Shown here in pieces: positions 63,216 through 64,000 of a DNA stretch of 64,000 bases (position 1 is its first letter; each line of letters opens with the position of its first letter). This DNA is from Paragonimus westermani. Taxonomy: Eukaryota > Platyhelminthes > Trematoda > Plagiorchiida > Troglotrematidae. A program made the position numbers and the translations under genes. Location: contig QNGE01000285.1 in assembly GCA_008508345.1 (NCBI GenBank), positions 220,192 to 284,191 of the forward strand, in the 5' to 3' direction. The notes beneath the pieces are model-generated. The model ran no database searches. It was not told the origin of the DNA and saw nothing but the letters and a program-made list of their open reading frames with translations.

Positions 63216-64000
63216 GTAAGTGAACAAGTTTAATATTCATTTGTGCACGTATATTTTCTCTGTGTGTGGTTTCGCATTTTCACTCGCCAACCTTGCTCTG
63301 TTATATAGGCACCAGAACTGCAGTACATATCTGATGATACACAGCAAAATTTGTCGGACAGTACGGATATTGCTATAGCAGTTTGATTTGATGGCTGTTA
63401 ACGGGAAGGTTTCCGATAATATTCCCTCGTGCCTCCAGGAAACTCAATAAGAACCTTGATACAATCCAGCTAGACATGTGGGACTTTGCAAAAACTTTTT
63501 ACTGCGTTTCAGGTAACCTTGATGCAACTGCTCTTTTTCCAATTTCTGTAAACTGAAAAGTCTCCCCGGCCTTTAAATTTGATCGGTAACTCACACCTTA
63601 TATACCGGGTATTCCGTGAACAATGAGTACGTAGGAGGTTCGTCTGAGTTTATAGAATCTAGGTTTACGGCTCATAGTGTAGCCGGTAGACACCTTGACA
63701 CACATTCCGCACTGTTGTTGATGAAAAAACCGTTTCCGCTTGTCGGAGGTCGGTCTTCTGCGCAGTATCCTTGTCAAACTGGGCACCTTCAGAACAAGCT
63801 GGCGGTCCGATCGTCGCACATTAGAACCAAACATGTGGTTTAGTTTTTTGAGAGCACTGTTCTGCTTTGGTCCAGTGTCTGTAAAATAAAGTACAGATGG
63901 AGAAGTATAAACATGTTTACTTCATCATCTGTTGAAGAACACCAATGGTTTGCATTTTTTGGCGCCATTCCATTCACCGTTCCTTTTCTGTGATTTGTGA

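Overview
The window looks like about 64 kb of animal nuclear DNA, AT-rich (about 60% by eye) and almost entirely non-coding. There are no operons, no bacterial-type gene packing, no CRISPR array and no rRNA gene. Nearly all open frames are shorter than about 100 codons, and their number is about what chance gives at this base composition. I therefore annotate sparingly. The host cannot be named from sequence alone; an invertebrate such as a parasitic flatworm is a guess, not a finding.

The one securely recognised protein-coding sequence is a broken, intron-free copy of the N-terminal part of translation initiation factor eIF3 subunit d (45.1-45.95 kb, minus strand). It has an in-frame stop codon and a 69-bp insertion bounded by a 9-bp duplication of the coding sequence. 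A second copy of the same 68-69 bp unit lies about 0.8 kb away in opposite orientation, between its own 7-bp direct repeats. Together they point to a very small, previously active mobile unit.

The main repeat content is a tRNA-derived SINE family with Pol III box A and box B motifs. Eight copies or fragments are seen: 14.3-14.8 kb (two, head to head), 17.7-18.2, 21.8-22.2, 44.8, 54.3, 55.5 and 55.9 kb. The 21.8 kb copy is a fold-back element with 84-bp inverted arms around the tRNA-like region, and a 12-bp direct repeat flanks the whole structure.

Layout: 0-10.8 kb has no supported gene and one tRNA-like motif pair near 5.45 kb. At 10.8-11.4 kb there is a diverged inverted repeat. The SINE-rich stretch is 14.3-22.2 kb. 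At 26.3-26.7 kb a proline-rich open frame may be a terminal exon, followed by a dispersed repeat shared with 57.7 kb. From 27 to 40 kb there is little, apart from a tRNA-like motif pair at 31.4 kb and two weak exon candidates. At 40.7 kb and 49.9 kb there are open blocks bounded by good splice consensus. The eIF3d fragment and its mini-insertions are at 45-46 kb. SINE fragments return at 54-56 kb, and weak exon candidates lie at 57.8 and 62.6-63.2 kb. No functional link between these genes can be argued from the sequence.
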